Program-made: the position numbers and the translations under genes | Shown: in pieces, positions 9,061 to 18,160 of the stretch | Layout of the letters: each line of letters opens with the position of its first letter | Position numbering within the stretch: position 1 is the first letter of the stretch | The notes under the pieces: model-generated | Databases searched by the model: none | What the model was told of the DNA's origin: nothing | Seen by the model: only the letters and a program-made list of their open reading frames with translations | Assembly: GCF_028737195.1 (NCBI RefSeq) | Contig: NZ_JAQZAJ010000005.1 | Location: 62,001 to 126,000, forward strand | Length of the DNA stretch: 64,000 nt | Source of the DNA: Pseudovibrio exalbescens | Lineage (GTDB): Bacteria > Pseudomonadota > Alphaproteobacteria > Rhizobiales > Stappiaceae | Reading direction: 5' to 3'

Positions 9061-9179
9061 GGCGTCACCAGGCCGGTTGAACCGATTACATCGGATGCGC
9101 GTCGAAAGTTGTGGGTTTAATGCTTGAGAGCGTTTCTCGTGTCAACGCGAGTCTTAGCAGATAAGCGCTTATAGACCGT

Positions 9180-12100
9180 TTAAATCGACTGCGCCTTCAA
9201 CGCATTCAATAGTTCGCCGTCAACAACGCCCGTTGGCTTAAGTCCCGAGCGGCGCTGAAAGTCTTTGATTGCCAGCAAGGTGCGCGGTCCCATGCGTCCA
9301 TCTACGGACCCAAGATCGTACCCAAGTCCCTGCAACCGCTCCTGAACCTGTCGAATCTGGCCGGGGATATTGAAGGAAATTGGGGTGGCCGGACTCATGG
9401 TCCAAGATGGCTTCTTCTCCACCTCATTGGCCAGCGGGTCAGCCTTCTTGCGCGCATAGCGATCAACGGAGTCGCGGGCCGCAGCCAGATCTTCATCTGA
9501 CAGCATGTTGGCGATCTCATCGCGCTTTTGGGCAGCGCCCTGATCACCTTGCTGCGCGGCGATTGCAAACCACTTGTAGCTTTCTTTCAGATCCTGTGGG
9601 GTGCCAAGACCTCGTGCAGTCAAGATGCCCAGGTTGAAGACGCTATCTGCTACACCGTAGTCAGCCGCCATGCGGAACCAACGGATTGCCTCAATGAAGT
9701 CCGGCTCACCCGTGACGCCTTCCGCATAAAGCACGGCAAGGTTATGCATCGCTTTGATGTTGCCCTGCGCAGCAGCAAGGGAATACCAATCCCGTGCCTT
9801 TTCAAGATCACGCTCCACACCACGACCGCGCTCATAGAGCATGCCAAGACGATACTGTGCGGGGGCGAGCCCTTGAGCGGCGGCTCTGCGGTACCATGAT
9901 GCAGCTTGATCCAAATCCGCGGTAACGACTTCGCCTTCCGTGAAGCGTACAGCCACTTCAAACTGTGCTGCAGCGTCGCCATTGGCAGCAGCTTGGCGCA
10001 GTGCCAAAGAGCCAACCGCTTCCGGAGGCATGGCGCCTGCAGGTTCGGCTTGCTTTGGTGCTGTTTCCTGAGCGGCTGGGGCGGTCGTGGAGACCTGCGG
10101 ACGCGGCGCATTGTCAACGCTCAACTTCTCAGCCATTGCGGAAGTTGGCTGAGCGAACGGCTCATTGTTCAACTGCTTTGAATCTGGCTTGGGTGCAGTG
10201 ATTGTGCCCACATCACCCATATCTCCAAAGATCACATCCTTGGGCAATTCCGTCGGCTGCGAGGGCGGCCTATCTACTTCCGCCACCACTACTTCGCCCT
10301 GCTCTGAAGTCGGCTCGGCAAACTCGTTGCGCGCTTCAACTTCTTCCTGAACTCTTTCAGTCTGCGCTGTGAGTGTAGCGTCATCGCTGCCGGACAAGAG
10401 GCCCGAGTTGAACACCTGGAAAGCACCAAGGGTCAGCACGACAGCCGCAACGGCCAAAACAACGGCGCGGCGTCGACTGTTGTTGCCCTGTTCGTTGTCC
10501 TGTTCTGCAGCTGGCTTCTTATCTGGATTGCGACTGTACAGCTTGAACAAGCCTTTGCGCTTGTCTTCTTCCGCCTGAGGCTGATCGACAATCAGTTCCT
10601 CTGTCAGTTCCACCGCCTCATCAAAGGCCGCATCTGAGGCAGGATTGGTTGAAGCATGCGGTGCGTGTGCGCTCTGGGACTTAAGATGGTCCGGCACTTC
10701 AACGCTTGGCTGTTCGTTGTGGCTTTGCAGATAGTCTCTGAGGCGACGCGCGCGATCCGGCATTGCGGACTTGCGCTTCGGCTGCACACCGCCTGCTGCT
10801 TCCTCAGCCCTCACCTCATCCGCCGCCGCCTGCGCTGCACGGCGTGCTGCTGCAATAAAGTCGGCTGTCTTGTCACGAGTTCGGCTTAGCTCGACACCCT
10901 GCTCGGGTTGCTCTGCGTTGCTGTGACGGTGACGCTTTGTAAATGCGGAAAGCACACCGCGTGCATGATTGTCGCCGACAAGCTTCTGATGTTCTTTGCC
11001 GATTGGTGTCGCACCCACTTTCGTGCGCGCTTCATCAAGCGCAGAAATGCGATCCGCAATAGTAGACAGCGTGTGCTTCACTTCATCCAGTGAATGATCT
11101 GCATCCCGCTCTCCACGGGAGAGCAAGCTCTGCAAATCATTGCGAAGCTCGGAAATCGCATCTTCAATTGGCTTGGTAGAAGGCGCTTGGCCAACGCCCA
11201 TTTTGCGGGTCGCCGCCTCTACTGCCTCATGCGCTGCCATTTGCACGGTGCGCAGCATCTCTTCCTTGTTGCCAGAGATCTGCGCGTCCATGCGGGCAAT
11301 GGCGCTTTCTATGTCTTCAGCCGCAAGCATGCGGTCCGATGTCTGATCCAGCTTCATCGCCAGAACGGAAATCTGGTCTTCGATCTGACTGAGCTGCGCA
11401 TCGTCCATGAGGGCCGACGGCTGAGAAATGCTTGCAGCCAGTGCCTGAACTTGCGCTTCAATATCTTCCGGCGTGGCCAGGGTTGCGATTTGCTGGCGAA
11501 GCGCGTGCACCTCTTCGCGTAGCTCAAACACAGAATGGTCTGTTTCACCGCTGGCTGAACGCGTTTCCACCAAGCGCGTCAAATCCACGACTTGCTGCTC
11601 AAGCCGGGTCAACAGGGCATTGTCGAGATCCGAAGCTCCCTCATTCGCGGGAAGGTTCGCCACGCGATCTTCCAGCGTGTTCACATGGCTCGCCAGGTCA
11701 TCGATACGGCTTTCAATCCGCTCAAAGGCCTGTTCAAATCCATTGGGCGCACGTTGCTCTGCTTCAATACCTTCCAGCTTGTCCGTGATGGATTGCAGGC
11801 GTTGCTCCACGCGGTCGAGCTGGGCAGTCGTATCTGGCCCGCGCTGGTCTTCCGAGAGCAGCGATGTAATGGTTTCGAGACGCGTTTGAAGCTGATCATA
11901 TGCCCCCGCCTCTGGCAGACGGGTTTCAACATGCGTCAAGCGGGCTTGTATGTCCCGCTGTATCTCGCTGAAATGCTCAAGCTCATCCATACGCGCGATC
12001 AGGAACCGGATGCGCTGATCCACTTCCATGATGGTACGCCCAGAGTCCAGCGTGTCGACAACGGCCCGCAAATTGCGAATATCGCCCCGTAAAGCGTCTA

Positions 12101-13253
12101 CGCCTTCACTTCCTGACTGGCGCAGTACGTATTCCAGACGATCACCCATCGCCGTCAGACGGTCGTCAAGCGCTTCGAGTTGATCAACGCGGGGCAGTTG
12201 CTGCAAGTACCCCTCAAGATCATGCAGGCGGCCAACAAGGCTGTCCAGAATGGTTGGGTCCACATTCTGCCGTGACAGCTCGTCAAGCCGCTGGACTGTT
12301 TCCCTGTAGCCTGTTTCCAGCGCCTTCAGAGAGGCCTCCGTCTCACCGCGAGACAGGGCCGCCTTCATGGAGGCAATCTCACGGCGCAGCTCGGACAGCA
12401 TTTCGCCGTGGTCTTCGTTGTGGCGGAGGCGATCGACAATTTCAGAGAGCTGTTGACGTTGAGCGCCATTTCGGATGGCGACATCATCGCGCAACTGGCT
12501 CATTTCGCGGCCCACATGGGCGCGCAACTCATCTACCCTCGGATCGGCAGGCGGCGGCAAATCGGAAATCTGCCGCATCAGTTGGTCGTAGTGCCCTTTG
12601 ATCAGGTTTTGCAGATCATCGCGGCGTGGATTTTGAAAAGAAGCTGAATGACGTTCAGCATTTCGTTTTTCTCCACGATCCACATCCCAGTCTTGAGAAC
12701 GAGGCTCGAATTGCGTCTGATGCATTGGACGGGCCTGCGCAGGCCGGTTGGCAGCCGATTGCGCATCGCCTGTGAGGGAGTTCAAACGCGCATCCAGACG
12801 GTCTAGTGCGTCTAAAACGGAAGAAACGCGCTTGGCACGAGAAGCATCGCTGCCTGTAGATGCGGATTCTTTTGGGTGGTGTGCAGGTGCCTTGCGCGCA
12901 GCCGCACCGACGGGGTCCCTGCCCGCACTTTCAAAACCTGCCGGCAACAATTCATTGAGCGCATCGGCCACATCGCCTATCTGCGCTTCGATCCGCTCCA
13001 AGGGGTCAGGAGCATCAATTTCTCCTGTGCCAAAATGGTCTTCAGGTGCTTCGAAAACGTTTGCTTCAGCGTTAATTTTGTCAAGATAACGGTTATCTGG
13101 GTGCAATTTTGAAGCTAATTTGCTGCGATTTTTTTGCGTTTTTTCGGCAAGCAAAGAGGCATAGATTTTCTGCGCCGAAATACCCGTATTGCGGGTACCA
13201 GCGGTATCCATCTCCGAATCTGGAGTGAAATGTCCACTCGTCTTCCAGGACAT
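9180..13253 (-). CDS. podJ: PodJ-like polar localization protein with coiled coils, TM segment, Sel1 repeats and peptidoglycan-binding domain
   Basis: A 1357-residue protein with the PodJ architecture. An N-terminal basic region is followed by long coiled coil (about residues 215-780, rich in LxxRLxxL and Gln/Glu heptads) and a linker. One transmembrane helix lies near 924-944 (VVLAVAAVVLTLGAFQVF). The periplasmic part has an acidic/Pro-rich stretch, Sel1/TPR-like repeats (about 1120-1240, e.g. AQYRLGMLYERGRGVERD) and a C-terminal peptidoglycan_binding_1 domain (LQGLGYDLGSVDGRMGPRT). In Caulobacter and rhizobia PodJ organises the cell pole and recruits polar-organelle and division regulators. 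The ATG at 13251-13253 has GAGG 11 bases upstream. The gene is divergent from merR across 458 bp. Confidence 0.85.
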   Translation of the reverse strand: MSWKTSGHFTPDSEMDTAGTRNTGISAQKIYASLLAEKTQKNRSKLASKLHPDNRYLDKINAEANVFEAPEDHFGTGEIDAPDPLERIEAQIGDVADALNELLPAGFESAGRDPVGAAARKAPAHHPKESASTGSDASRAKRVSSVLDALDRLDARLNSLTGDAQSAANRPAQARPMHQTQFEPRSQDWDVDRGEKRNAERHSASFQNPRRDDLQNLIKGHYDQLMRQISDLPPPADPRVDELRAHVGREMSQLRDDVAIRNGAQRQQLSEIVDRLRHNEDHGEMLSELRREIASMKAALSRGETEASLKALETGYRETVQRLDELSRQNVDPTILDSLVGRLHDLEGYLQQLPRVDQLEALDDRLTAMGDRLEYVLRQSGSEGVDALRGDIRNLRAVVDTLDSGRTIMEVDQRIRFLIARMDELEHFSEIQRDIQARLTHVETRLPEAGAYDQLQTRLETITSLLSEDQRGPDTTAQLDRVEQRLQSITDKLEGIEAEQRAPNGFEQAFERIESRIDDLASHVNTLEDRVANLPANEGASDLDNALLTRLEQQVVDLTRLVETRSASGETDHSVFELREEVHALRQQIATLATPEDIEAQVQALAASISQPSALMDDAQLSQIEDQISVLAMKLDQTSDRMLAAEDIESAIARMDAQISGNKEEMLRTVQMAAHEAVEAATRKMGVGQAPSTKPIEDAISELRNDLQSLLSRGERDADHSLDEVKHTLSTIADRISALDEARTKVGATPIGKEHQKLVGDNHARGVLSAFTKRHRHSNAEQPEQGVELSRTRDKTADFIAAARRAAQAAADEVRAEEAAGGVQPKRKSAMPDRARRLRDYLQSHNEQPSVEVPDHLKSQSAHAPHASTNPASDAAFDEAVELTEELIVDQPQAEEDKRKGLFKLYSRNPDKKPAAEQDNEQGNNSRRRAVVLAVAAVVLTLGAFQVFNSGLLSGSDDATLTAQTERVQEEVEARNEFAEPTSEQGEVVVAEVDRPPSQPTELPKDVIFGDMGDVGTITAPKPDSKQLNNEPFAQPTSAMAEKLSVDNAPRPQVSTTAPAAQETAPKQAEPAGAMPPEAVGSLALRQAAANGDAAAQFEVAVRFTEGEVVTADLDQAASWYRRAAAQGLAPAQYRLGMLYERGRGVERDLEKARDWYSLAAAQGNIKAMHNLAVLYAEGVTGEPDFIEAIRWFRMAADYGVADSVFNLGILTARGLGTPQDLKESYKWFAIAAQQGDQGAAQKRDEIANMLSDEDLAAARDSVDRYARKKADPLANEVEKKPSWTMSPATPISFNIPGQIRQVQERLQGLGYDLGSVDGRMGPRTLLAIKDFQRRSGLKPTGVVDGELLNALKAQSI

Positions 13254-13711
13254 GCGCTCTTGCCTCGTAAATCGCCCCAGAATCTCGAGAGCGTCGCGGC
13301 GGTTCCCCTAAATCGCAAACACCACACGAATCAGCACTCTCATGAAACCGGGCTTCCATGACTTCTGTGCCAAACTTTTACTTGTTAGGGTAAATAGGCA
13401 GTTAATAGATGCGGTTCTGGCTGGATAAAGGCCATAATACTGCCATTTTCACTGAATTTTTTTTAATAACGCATAGGCTGCACCTTTACAGCGCCCCTAA
13501 GTTCCGTGCAGTACATTTTTACCCCTGACTTAACGGTTACCACACCGAAAAAGACTGGCAGATTACGTAAGGGACAGACTATCCCAGAAGTCAGTTGACG
13601 CACAGTCACCACGGAAGGCGCTCTTAAAGGCGCTGTCATTACCGGGTCCGGACCAAGCGTCATGGCAACAGGGTCTAAGAGGGCTCGGCGATTAAAGGAC
13701 GGGTGAATGCA
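13254..13711. other. 458-bp divergent intergenic region between podJ and the MerR gene
   Basis: No credible gene is seen. The sequence holds an AT-rich patch (an 8-T run near 13460) and a TTACGTAA palindrome near 13564 upstream of the MerR gene. That palindrome recalls half-sites of the operator at 14705, but without computation it is only suggestive. It presumably contains the promoters of both flanking genes. Confidence 0.5.
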
Positions 13712-14167
13712 ATGAGCGAAGCGCTACAGATCAACGATACGTTTGTTCAGGCCGTGACTGGCGACACCGATGACCTTACCAAGTCACAGTTTACGATTGG
13801 CGAACTCGCCAAGGAATTTGATATCACGCTGCGGACGCTACGGTTCTATGAGGACAAGGGTCTAATCAACCCACGTCGTGAGGGAATGAACCGAATTTAC
13901 AACCGTCGGGATCGGGCAAGACTGAAGCTGGTGCTTATGGGCAAGCGCGTTGGCTTCTCCCTGACGGAAATCCGGGATCTTCTGGATCTCTACGACCTGC
14001 GCGACGGTCAAGTGACCCAGTTGCGCGTGGCACTGGAGCGTTTCAACGCTCAAATCGCTGTACTTGAAGAACAGCGACGCAACATCGACCAAGCTACGGA
14101 TGAGCTGCAGAGGACGGTGGACATCGTGTCTGGCCTGCTTAAGCAGAAGGAAGCAGAGCCAGCCTAA
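13712..14167 (+). CDS. MerR-family transcriptional regulator of fatty-acid/branched-chain acyl-CoA catabolism (LiuR-like)
   Basis: A protein of about 151 residues with an N-terminal MerR winged helix (FTIGELAKEFDITLRTLRFYEDKGLINP) and a C-terminal dimerisation coiled coil (about residues 85-145). It lacks the metal-binding Cys residues of MerR/CueR and belongs to the short acyl-CoA-responsive type like LiuR. The start is taken as ATG 13712; a GTG three codons upstream (13703) is possible because AGGA is at 13696-13699. It lies directly upstream of a beta-oxidation operon whose promoter has an 18-bp inverted repeat, which makes it the probable local regulator. The effector is inferred to be an acyl-CoA. 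Confidence 0.85.
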   Translation: MSEALQINDTFVQAVTGDTDDLTKSQFTIGELAKEFDITLRTLRFYEDKGLINPRREGMNRIYNRRDRARLKLVLMGKRVGFSLTEIRDLLDLYDLRDGQVTQLRVALERFNAQIAVLEEQRRNIDQATDELQRTVDIVSGLLKQKEAEPA

Positions 14168-14277
14168 CCACCTAGGGCAAATGTGATCGCGCCGGCGCTA
14201 ATAATCGGGGCAGCGCCAAGTCATACGCGGGGGTTTCTGCGGGGGAGCCACTGTGACGCGGATTGCGATTGCGAGCA

Positions 14278-14311
14278 CCGGGCGAGCATCATGGGGGTGA
14301 TGCTCGCCCGG
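14278..14311 (+). terminator. Strong hairpin downstream of the MerR gene
   Basis: CCGGGCGAGCATCA and its exact reverse complement flank a 6-base loop (TGGGGG), giving a perfect 14-bp stem. It lies 111 bp after the MerR stop and is followed by CAGCTTGTTTG, a poor U-tract. It could be a terminator or a transcript-stabilising hairpin. Confidence 0.6.
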
Positions 14312-14704
14312 CAGCTTGTTTGAACGACTGAAATTTTACACAGGCCTCTTTCTTCAGATGGAAGCCTTCCTTCCAAACCAAATTCTTCTCTTTTTTGCTA
14401 AAATTGCGATCGGCTGCAGCTGCCAGTTTCAGTGCTGAGCATGAGGCGTCGACATGCATTCCGCATACTCTCTCATATATTTCAGCACCTTACCTTGAAG
14501 GGCCATCAAAACACCTGTGGCCTCAACATATTTGAGTGCGCATTCAAGGTGTTCGAGCCTTCTCTCCACGGGCCCCTCCCCAGCTGCCATACAAATTGAG
14601 ACTTTCGGCGCATTTTTAAATTTTCGGCGGGTTTCCGCCAAAACTGAGCCAGAAGTTCGGGTTGTCGCTTACAGGGTTGAGACGTATATCTGTTGTCAGA
14701 TCAC

Positions 14705-14722
14705 GTTGACGATAACGTCAAC
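14705..14722 (+). promoter_or_regulatory. Palindromic operator in the fad-operon promoter, probable LiuR-like site
   Basis: GTTGACGATAACGTCAAC is an inverted repeat with 7-bp perfect arms around ATAA, 38 bp upstream of the acyl-CoA dehydrogenase ATG. The left arm includes TTGACG, a consensus -35 element. MerR-family regulators bind such inverted repeats between or over the -35 and -10 boxes. The neighbouring MerR gene is the obvious candidate binder; this is inference. Confidence 0.7.
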
Positions 14723-14759
14723 TAAGTACCATAAGGGTCTGTGTGGGAAGGAACAAGGT

Positions 14760-16556
14760 ATGCCAAGCTATAGCGCTCCTGTAGAAGACACCCTATTTTT
14801 GTTGAATGATGTGCTGGGTTATCAGAACTACAGCCATCTTCCACGCTTCTCAGAAGCTACTCCAGATGTTGTCGAAGCAATCCTTAAAGAAGGTGCCAAG
14901 TTCTGCGAAGAACGGATGCAGCCCCTGAACCAGTCAGGCGACCAAGAGGGCTGTAGGCGTCACGAAGATGGTACCGTGACGACGCCAAAAGGCTTCAAGG
15001 AACTGTATGACGCTTTCGGAGAAGCAGGCTGGGGTTCCCTTGCCATTCCAGAGCAGTACGGCGGTCAGAACCTTCCTGCCAGCCTTGCAGTGATCCTGAA
15101 CGAATACATGTGCTCTTCCAACATGGCGTTCGCCATGTATCCAGGCTTGACACAGGGTGCTATCGCTGCCCTGTTGGAGCACGCTTCCGATGAGCTGAAG
15201 GACCGCTACGTGCCGAAGATGACCACCGGCGAGTGGAGCGGCACCATGAACTTGACCGAGCCGCATTGCGGTACGGACCTTGGCATGCTGCGCACCAAGG
15301 CAGTGCCACAGCCAGACGGCAGCTACAAGATCACCGGAACCAAGATCTTCATCTCTGCAGGTGAGCACGATCTTTCTGAAAACATCATTCACCTGGTTCT
15401 CGCTCGCATCGAAGGTGCGCCTGCCGGAACGAAGGGCATCTCCCTGTTCCTCGTTCCCAAGAAGCGCCTTGATGAAAACGACAATCCAGCCGAAGACAAC
15501 GGCGTAAGCTGCGGCTCCATTGAAGAAAAAATGGGCATTCACGGCAACGCCACATGCGTCATGAACTATGATGACGCCACGGGCTGGCTCGTTGGTGAAG
15601 AGAACAAGGGTCTGCGTGCGATGTTCGTGATGATGAACGAAGCACGTCTCGGCGTGGCCATTCAGGGCGTCTCCCAGTCTGAAGTGGCCTATCAAAACGC
15701 TGTGGCCTATGCAAAGGACCGCATCCAGGGTCGCTCCCTCACAGGCCCTAAGGCTCCGGACAAAGCCGCAGACCCGATCATTGTTCACCCAGACGTTCGC
15801 CGCGTATTGATGACCATTCGCGCTTTCAACGAGGCCGCGCGTGCTCTTTACATCTACACCGCGATCAAGGGCGACGTTTCCCACGTCTCCAGTGACGAGG
15901 CTGAGCGTCAGGCCGCTGATGACTTCATGGGTCTGCTGACCCCGGTCCTGAAGGGCGTATTCACTGACAAGGGCTTTGACTACGCAGTCATGGCGCAGCA
16001 GATGTTCGGTGGCCACGGCTACATCACTGAATGGGGCATGGAACAGTTCGTGCGTGATGCACGTATCGCCATGATCTATGAGGGGGCGAACGGCATTCAG
16101 GCACTTGACCTTGTAGGCCGCAAGCTGCCAGCGAACGGCGGTCGTGCAATTCAGGCCTTCTTCAAGGAAGTTGGTGGCTTCCTGAAGGAAAACAGCGACA
16201 ACGAGGAGCTGAAAGGCTTCACCAAGCCGCTGAAGAAGGGTCTGGACGATCTGCAAGGCGCAACCATGTGGCTCATGCAGAATGGCATGGCAAACCCTGA
16301 CAATGCGGGCGCGGCTTCCACTGACTACATGCACATGTTCGGTCTGGTCGCCATGGGCTACATGTGGGGCAAGATCGCCGTTGTCGCACAGCAAAAACTG
16401 GCAGATGGCGCGGGCGATCAGGAAGAAATGCTAAAGAACAAGCTGACGCTTGGCACCTTCTACATGGAGCGCCTGATGCCTGAGACAGGTGCACAGCTTG
16501 CTCGCCTCTCCACAGGTGCGGCAACCATGATGAGCCTGGCAGAAGAGGCATTCTAA
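14760..16556 (+). CDS. Acyl-CoA dehydrogenase with C-terminal extension (FadE-type)
   Basis: A 598-residue acyl-CoA dehydrogenase of the long form with the extra C-terminal helical domain. An N-terminal domain precedes the FAD-binding motif MNLTEPHCGTDLGMLRT, the middle sheet has KITGTKIFISAGEHD, and the active-site region includes QMFGGHGYITEWGMEQFVRDARIAMIYEGANGIQ. The Glu in YEGANG is in the position of the catalytic base of several family branches. The ATG at 14760 is preceded by GGAAGGAACAAGG. A longer upstream frame runs through the promoter palindrome and is rejected. It is the first gene of a three-gene beta-oxidation operon, introducing the alpha-beta double bond of acyl-CoA. Confidence 0.92.
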   Translation: MPSYSAPVEDTLFLLNDVLGYQNYSHLPRFSEATPDVVEAILKEGAKFCEERMQPLNQSGDQEGCRRHEDGTVTTPKGFKELYDAFGEAGWGSLAIPEQYGGQNLPASLAVILNEYMCSSNMAFAMYPGLTQGAIAALLEHASDELKDRYVPKMTTGEWSGTMNLTEPHCGTDLGMLRTKAVPQPDGSYKITGTKIFISAGEHDLSENIIHLVLARIEGAPAGTKGISLFLVPKKRLDENDNPAEDNGVSCGSIEEKMGIHGNATCVMNYDDATGWLVGEENKGLRAMFVMMNEARLGVAIQGVSQSEVAYQNAVAYAKDRIQGRSLTGPKAPDKAADPIIVHPDVRRVLMTIRAFNEAARALYIYTAIKGDVSHVSSDEAERQAADDFMGLLTPVLKGVFTDKGFDYAVMAQQMFGGHGYITEWGMEQFVRDARIAMIYEGANGIQALDLVGRKLPANGGRAIQAFFKEVGGFLKENSDNEELKGFTKPLKKGLDDLQGATMWLMQNGMANPDNAGAASTDYMHMFGLVAMGYMWGKIAVVAQQKLADGAGDQEEMLKNKLTLGTFYMERLMPETGAQLARLSTGAATMMSLAEEAF

Positions 16557-16939
16557 GGGTGATTTAAAGAACCGGCGAGAGAGGGTTGCCCTCCCTCGCC
16601 TGTTTGGTGTTCGAACTAGGCCCTGACTGGAGACCGTGAATGACTGCAGGTTCCGTAGTACGCCGGTTTTATGCCCGAGCAACCTTTGTGTTGTGCAAGG
16701 CACTGGCGAAGCTCGGCAAACTTGGCATTCCAGGTCATTTGCGACACCGATCAGTGGATCAAGCTTCAATCATCATCGGCGAGTGGTCGTTCATCTCTCG
16801 CCTCAACCATTTGTTTCCCACTATCAATCATTGGCCGCATACCTTGCAAAGCTCGGACGGAGGGCACACGCGCTGTGCGCTGGTGCACGAGAAATGCTCG
16901 CCGGGTATGGCCTTATAATTTTCAGCTGCGGAGGAGATC
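16557..16939. other. 383-bp gap within the fad operon
   Basis: It holds an imperfect hairpin (16573-16600) close to the dehydrogenase stop. A possible 92-codon frame at 16640-16918 has GGAG before its ATG, but its product resembles no family, so I do not call a gene. The thiolase ribosome site is at the right end. Confidence 0.5.
16573..16600 (+). terminator. Hairpin after the acyl-CoA dehydrogenase gene
   Basis: GGCGAGAGAGGG pairs with CCCTCCCTCGCC across a short loop with one mismatch, followed by TGTTTGGTG. The weak U-tract suggests partial termination or transcript processing inside the operon. Confidence 0.5.
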
Positions 16940-18148
16940 ATGGCTGACGCCTTTATTTACGATCATGTGAGAACCCCACGAGGGCGCGGCAAGAAGGATG
17001 GATCGCTGCATGAAGTAGCGCCTGTTCGCCTTGCAGCTTCCACGTTGGAAGCTATTCGCGACCGCAATGGCCTCGACACCAAGCTGGTGGACGATGTCGT
17101 TCTGGGGTGCGTTGATCCAGTTGGTGAGGCTGGCGGCGACATCGCCCGCGCAGCAACTTTCACTGCCGATTACGACCGCTCTGTTCCAGGCATGCAGATC
17201 AACCGTTTCTGCGCTTCCGGTCTGGACGCGGTCAACATGGCATCTGCTCAGGTCATGTCTGGTCAGCACCAGATGGTGATTGCAGGCGGCGTTGAAAGCA
17301 TGAGCCGCATTGGCCTTGGTGCATCTGGTGGCGCATGGCCAGTAGACCCGCAGGTGGCGGTTCCTTCCTACTTCATGCCACAGGGTGTATCAGCAGACCT
17401 GATCGCCACGAAGTACGGCTTCACACGCGACGATGCTGATGCTTATGCTATCCAGTCCCAGAAGCGCGCTCAGACCGCTTGGGATGAAGGTCGCTTCGAA
17501 AAATCCGTCATTCCTGTGAAGGACATCAACGGCCTGACCATTCTGGCACGTGATGAGCACATGCGCCCAGAGACCGACATGCAGTCTTTGGCGAGCCTGA
17601 ACCCATCCTTCGAAATGATGGGCACCATGGGCGGCTTCGATGCAGTTGGCATTCAGGCGCATCCAGAGCTGGAAAATGTTACTCATATCCACCACGCTGG
17701 TAATTCCTCCGGCATCGTGGATGGTGCAGCTGCTGTTCTGATCGGTTCACGCCGCGCAGGCCGGTCCGCTGGAATGACCCCGCGCGCACGCATCAAGGCG
17801 TTTGCGAACATCGGTTCTGAGCCAGCTCTGATGCTGACCGGTCCAGTGGATGTGACCAACAAGCTTTTGAAGAATGCGAAGATGGAATGGTCTGACATTG
17901 ACCTCATCGAAATCAACGAAGCGTTCTCTTCCGTTGTTCTGCGCTACATGCAGGCGTTCGATCTGGATCCAGAAACGGTGAATGTGAACGGCGGCGCAAT
18001 TGCCATGGGTCACCCACTGGGCGCAACCGGCGCAATGATCCTTGGCACCGTTCTGGACGAGTTGGAACGTCGCGACCTGAACACCGCGCTGGTCACCCTT
18101 TGCATCGGCGCAGGTATGGGCACAGCAACAATCATTGAACGCGTTTAA
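16940..18148 (+). CDS. fadA: Acetyl-CoA C-acyltransferase (thiolase, FadA-type)
   Basis: A 402-residue thiolase. The nucleophilic Cys lies in INRFCASGLDAVNMA (about residue 91), the second active-site stretch is NVNGGAIAMGHPLGATGA, and the C-terminal Cys lies in LVTLCIGAGMG (residue ~391). The N-terminus AFIYDHVRTPRGRGKKDG is typical of the family that pairs with FadB-like proteins. The ATG has GGAGGAG 5-10 bases upstream. It catalyses thiolytic cleavage of 3-ketoacyl-CoA, the last step of the cycle. The hydratase/dehydrogenase gene follows by 12 bp. Confidence 0.93.
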   Translation: MADAFIYDHVRTPRGRGKKDGSLHEVAPVRLAASTLEAIRDRNGLDTKLVDDVVLGCVDPVGEAGGDIARAATFTADYDRSVPGMQINRFCASGLDAVNMASAQVMSGQHQMVIAGGVESMSRIGLGASGGAWPVDPQVAVPSYFMPQGVSADLIATKYGFTRDDADAYAIQSQKRAQTAWDEGRFEKSVIPVKDINGLTILARDEHMRPETDMQSLASLNPSFEMMGTMGGFDAVGIQAHPELENVTHIHHAGNSSGIVDGAAAVLIGSRRAGRSAGMTPRARIKAFANIGSEPALMLTGPVDVTNKLLKNAKMEWSDIDLIEINEAFSSVVLRYMQAFDLDPETVNVNGGAIAMGHPLGATGAMILGTVLDELERRDLNTALVTLCIGAGMGTATIIERV

Positions 18149-18160
18149 AGGGGGGAACCG

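Larger units (their letters stand above)
14168..14759. other. 592-bp intergenic region with terminator hairpin and fad-operon promoter
   Basis: Between the MerR gene and the acyl-CoA dehydrogenase start. It contains a perfect 14-bp hairpin (14278-14311) and the palindromic operator (14705-14722). A 70-codon minus-strand frame (14429-14641, TTG start, no ribosome site) is not supported well enough to call. Otherwise I see no gene. Confidence 0.6.

Noticed and set aside
14429-14641. A 70-codon minus-strand frame upstream of the acyl-CoA dehydrogenase gene
   Set aside because: It begins with TTG, has no ribosome-binding site, and resembles no family. The internal ATG at 14590 also lacks a site. 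It may be chance, though the helical content keeps it from being excluded entirely.
14934-16394. A 486-codon minus-strand frame opposite the acyl-CoA dehydrogenase
   Set aside because: It is an antisense frame of a clear enzyme gene, with no independent coding evidence.
16640-16918. A 92-codon plus-strand frame with GGAG upstream, between the acyl-CoA dehydrogenase and thiolase genes
   Set aside because: The product is without recognisable pattern and two other plus-strand frames overlap the same stretch, so coding is not supported.
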